Of a DNA stretch of 6,414 nucleotides, positions 4,914-6,414 are shown one piece after another. A model generated the notes under the pieces. It did no database searches and was not told where the DNA came from. It saw nothing but the letters and a program-made list of their open reading frames with translations. A program made the position numbers and the translations under genes. The stretch comes from Candidatus Brocadiia bacterium. Lineage in GTDB: Bacteria; Planctomycetota; PUPC01; DSUN01. The stretch is taken from contig JADHXT010000215.1 in assembly GCA_016782825.1 (NCBI GenBank), positions 1 to 6,414 on the forward strand, written 5' to 3'. Position 1 is the first letter of the stretch. Every line of letters starts with the position of its first letter.

Positions 4914-4935
4914 CCCCAGCAGACTGGAGGACAAC

Positions 4936-6117
4936 ATGCCGGACGATCGGACGGACTCGACGCGGCGTGGCTTCATCGCCGCCTCGGGCGCCGCAGCGCT
5001 TGCTGGCTCACTGGCCCAGAGCCTGCCCGCGGCGGAGCCGAAGGGCGATCGGAAGATCCGAATCGGCGTGGTGGGCGGGGGGTTTGGGGCGTCGTTTCAG
5101 TGGCACCTCGATCCCAACTGCACCGTCGAGGCGGTGAGCGATCTGCGGGCAGATAGGAGGAGCCGACTCCAGAAGGTCTACACGTGCGCGAAGCCCTATG
5201 AGTCGCTCGAGAGGCTCGTGCTGGACCCCGAGGTCGACGCCGTCGCGGTGTTCACCGAGGCGCCCAATCACGCGCGGCACGTGCTCGAGTGCTTCAAGCA
5301 CGGCAAGCACGTCATCTCGGCCGTCCCCGCCTGCTGCTCGCTCGAGGAGGCGCAGCAGATGAAGGAGGCGAAGGAGAAGACCGGCCGCCAGTACATGATG
5401 GCCGAGACCAGCTACTACCGCGCGGCGTGCATCCTCGCCCGCGACGTGTGGGCCGAGGGCAAGTTCGGCGACTTCCTCTATTCAGAGGTCGAGTACTACC
5501 ATCCCGGCATCGGCCACGCCCGCGACGGCCTCTCCCACTCAGGCGGCAAGCGCACGTGGCGCTACGGCTATCCGCCCATGCTCTACCCCACCCACTCGAC
5601 CGGCTTCCACGTGGGCGTCACCAAGGAGCGGCTCACCCACGTCTCGTGCGTCGGCTGGAAGAGCAAGGATCCCGGCTTCGCCGACAATCCCTACAGCAAC
5701 CCCTTCGCGAGCCAAAGCGCTCTCTTCCGCACCAGCGGCGACAACATCTGCCGCTGCAACGTCTTCTGGCACGGCCACGGCCACGGCGAACGCGCCCAGT
5801 GGATGGGAGCCGACCTCACGATCTTCATGGGAAGCTGGTCGGGCCAGCCCTTCGTCATCAAGCAGGCGGGCAAGCCCGACGTGCGCAAGTGCCCCGACTA
5901 CCTCGACCGTCTCCCCGAGCCGATGCGCGTCCGCAGCGGCCACGGCAACTCCCACACCTTCCTCACCCATGAGTTCATCGCTGCCCTCGTCGAGGGCCGC
6001 GCCCCGGCCGTCGACCTCTACGAATCCCTCGCCATGACCGTGCCCGGCATCGTCGCGATGGAGTCCGCCCGCAAGGGTGGCGAGCAGCTCAAGGTCCCAG
6101 GCTTCGATAAGGCATGA
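4936..6117 (+). CDS. Gfo/Idh/MocA family oxidoreductase with Tat signal (copy 1)
   Basis: This 393-residue NAD(P)-dependent oxidoreductase probably acts on a sugar or sugar derivative. ATG 4936 is set by GGAGG 5 nt upstream and by a twin-arginine leader STRRGFIAAS (R10, R11). A hydrophobic Ala/Leu stretch to about residue 30 and a probable cut near A32-A33 follow, so the enzyme should act outside the cytoplasm. The Rossmann motif lies in IRIGVVGGGFGAS (41-53), with acidic D69 at the end of the second strand (VSDLR), the usual ribose-binding position. 'EAPNHARHVLECFKHGKHV' matches the family's 'xpnxxHxexxxxaLxxGKHV', but the normal EKP triad is A129-V130-P131, so the conserved Lys is absent. 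The C-terminal half has an HGHGHGE run (279-285) and a 'THEFIAALVEGRAP' family ending. The exact substrate cannot be told. The gene is followed after 29 nt by a paralogue, so this is an operon. Confidence 0.9.
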   Translation: MPDDRTDSTRRGFIAASGAAALAGSLAQSLPAAEPKGDRKIRIGVVGGGFGASFQWHLDPNCTVEAVSDLRADRRSRLQKVYTCAKPYESLERLVLDPEVDAVAVFTEAPNHARHVLECFKHGKHVISAVPACCSLEEAQQMKEAKEKTGRQYMMAETSYYRAACILARDVWAEGKFGDFLYSEVEYYHPGIGHARDGLSHSGGKRTWRYGYPPMLYPTHSTGFHVGVTKERLTHVSCVGWKSKDPGFADNPYSNPFASQSALFRTSGDNICRCNVFWHGHGHGERAQWMGADLTIFMGSWSGQPFVIKQAGKPDVRKCPDYLDRLPEPMRVRSGHGNSHTFLTHEFIAALVEGRAPAVDLYESLAMTVPGIVAMESARKGGEQLKVPGFDKA

Positions 6118-6146
6118 CCCCGCACCGTCGATGCAGAGGGCACCCC

Positions 6147-6413
6147 ATGGCGCAAGACACGCAGGACGCGTCCCGTCGAGCCTTCCTTTCGGCCACCGGC
6201 GCCGCTGCGCTGGTGGGGTCGCTGGCTGCCGCGGCGGCGCAGCTCGATAGCGAGCGCAAGATTCGCGTGGGCATCGTCGGCGGCGGTTTCGGTGCGTCGT
6301 TCCAGTGGCACCTCGACCCCAACTGCACGGTGGAGGCGGTGAGCGCCCTGCGCGCTGCTCGCCGTGCGCATCACCAGCGCGTCTACAAGTGCCCGAAGGC
6401 CTATGAGTCGCTC
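6147..6413 (+). CDS. Gfo/Idh/MocA family oxidoreductase with Tat signal (copy 2, 3' end outside window)
   Basis: The first 89 codons of a paralogue of the preceding gene are visible. ATG 6147 has AGAGGG (6135-6140) 6 nt upstream; the earlier ATG at 6131 is in another frame. It has a twin-arginine leader SRRAFLSATG (R10, R11) with an Ala-rich hydrophobic run, then a Rossmann segment IRVGIVGGGFGAS. From RKIR to YESL it matches copy 1 at 42 of 53 residues. At the end of the second strand, A67 replaces the Asp of copy 1, which may alter NAD/NADP recognition. The two genes probably arose by tandem duplication and are exported together. Whether this copy keeps the VPAC-type variant triad cannot be seen. 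Confidence 0.88.
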   Translation, partial: MAQDTQDASRRAFLSATGAAALVGSLAAAAAQLDSERKIRVGIVGGGFGASFQWHLDPNCTVEAVSALRAARRAHHQRVYKCPKAYESL

Positions 6414-6414
6414 G

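Overview
This is a high-GC bacterial window with a secreted-sulfatase tail, two Tat-exported Gfo/Idh/MocA-type oxidoreductases in tandem, and hairpin-rich REP-like intergenic repeats. That mix is typical of Planctomycetota and related PVC-group or polysaccharide-degrading metagenomic genomes. The phylum is an inference, because no rRNA or marker gene is present.

Layout, all + strand except one doubtful small ORF. (1) 3-383: C-terminal end of a sulfatase, cut by the window edge. (2) 498-2241: a tightly coupled two-gene unit, an SMC/ABC-like AAA ATPase (363 aa) overlapping by 1 nt a DUF3226/TOPRIM-like protein. The second gene has a one-base frameshift in a C run at 2142-2145. Restoring one C recovers a family-like C-terminus ending at 2241. 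(3) 2357-2393: a 37-bp near-copy (35/37) of the sulfatase gene's 3' end, with both changes synonymous, so the ATPase/TOPRIM unit is bracketed by two sulfatase ends. (4) 2420-2697: a possible small reverse-strand ORF and a good sigma70-like promoter. (5) 2698-4191: a two-domain PPK2-type polyphosphate:AMP phosphotransferase. (6) 4192-4694: no gene. It holds short tandem repeats, a hairpin, and a roughly 220-bp symmetric array of REP-like hairpin units centred at 4541. (7) 4695-4913: an orphan HicB-like antitoxin. (8) 4936-6117 and 6147-6413 (cut by the window end): paralogous Tat-signal Gfo/Idh/MocA oxidoreductases, probably co-transcribed.

The sulfatase and the oxidoreductases fit catabolism of sulfated or unusual polysaccharides outside the cytoplasm. 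PPK2 is a housekeeping or stress nucleotide/polyphosphate enzyme. The ATPase + TOPRIM-like pair is the accessory element. Its architecture (ATPase followed by a separate TOPRIM-like nuclease-type protein) resembles OLD/Gabija/PARIS-class anti-phage systems, its codon use differs from the flanking sulfatase, and it sits between duplicated gene ends. Its defence role is inferred, not shown.
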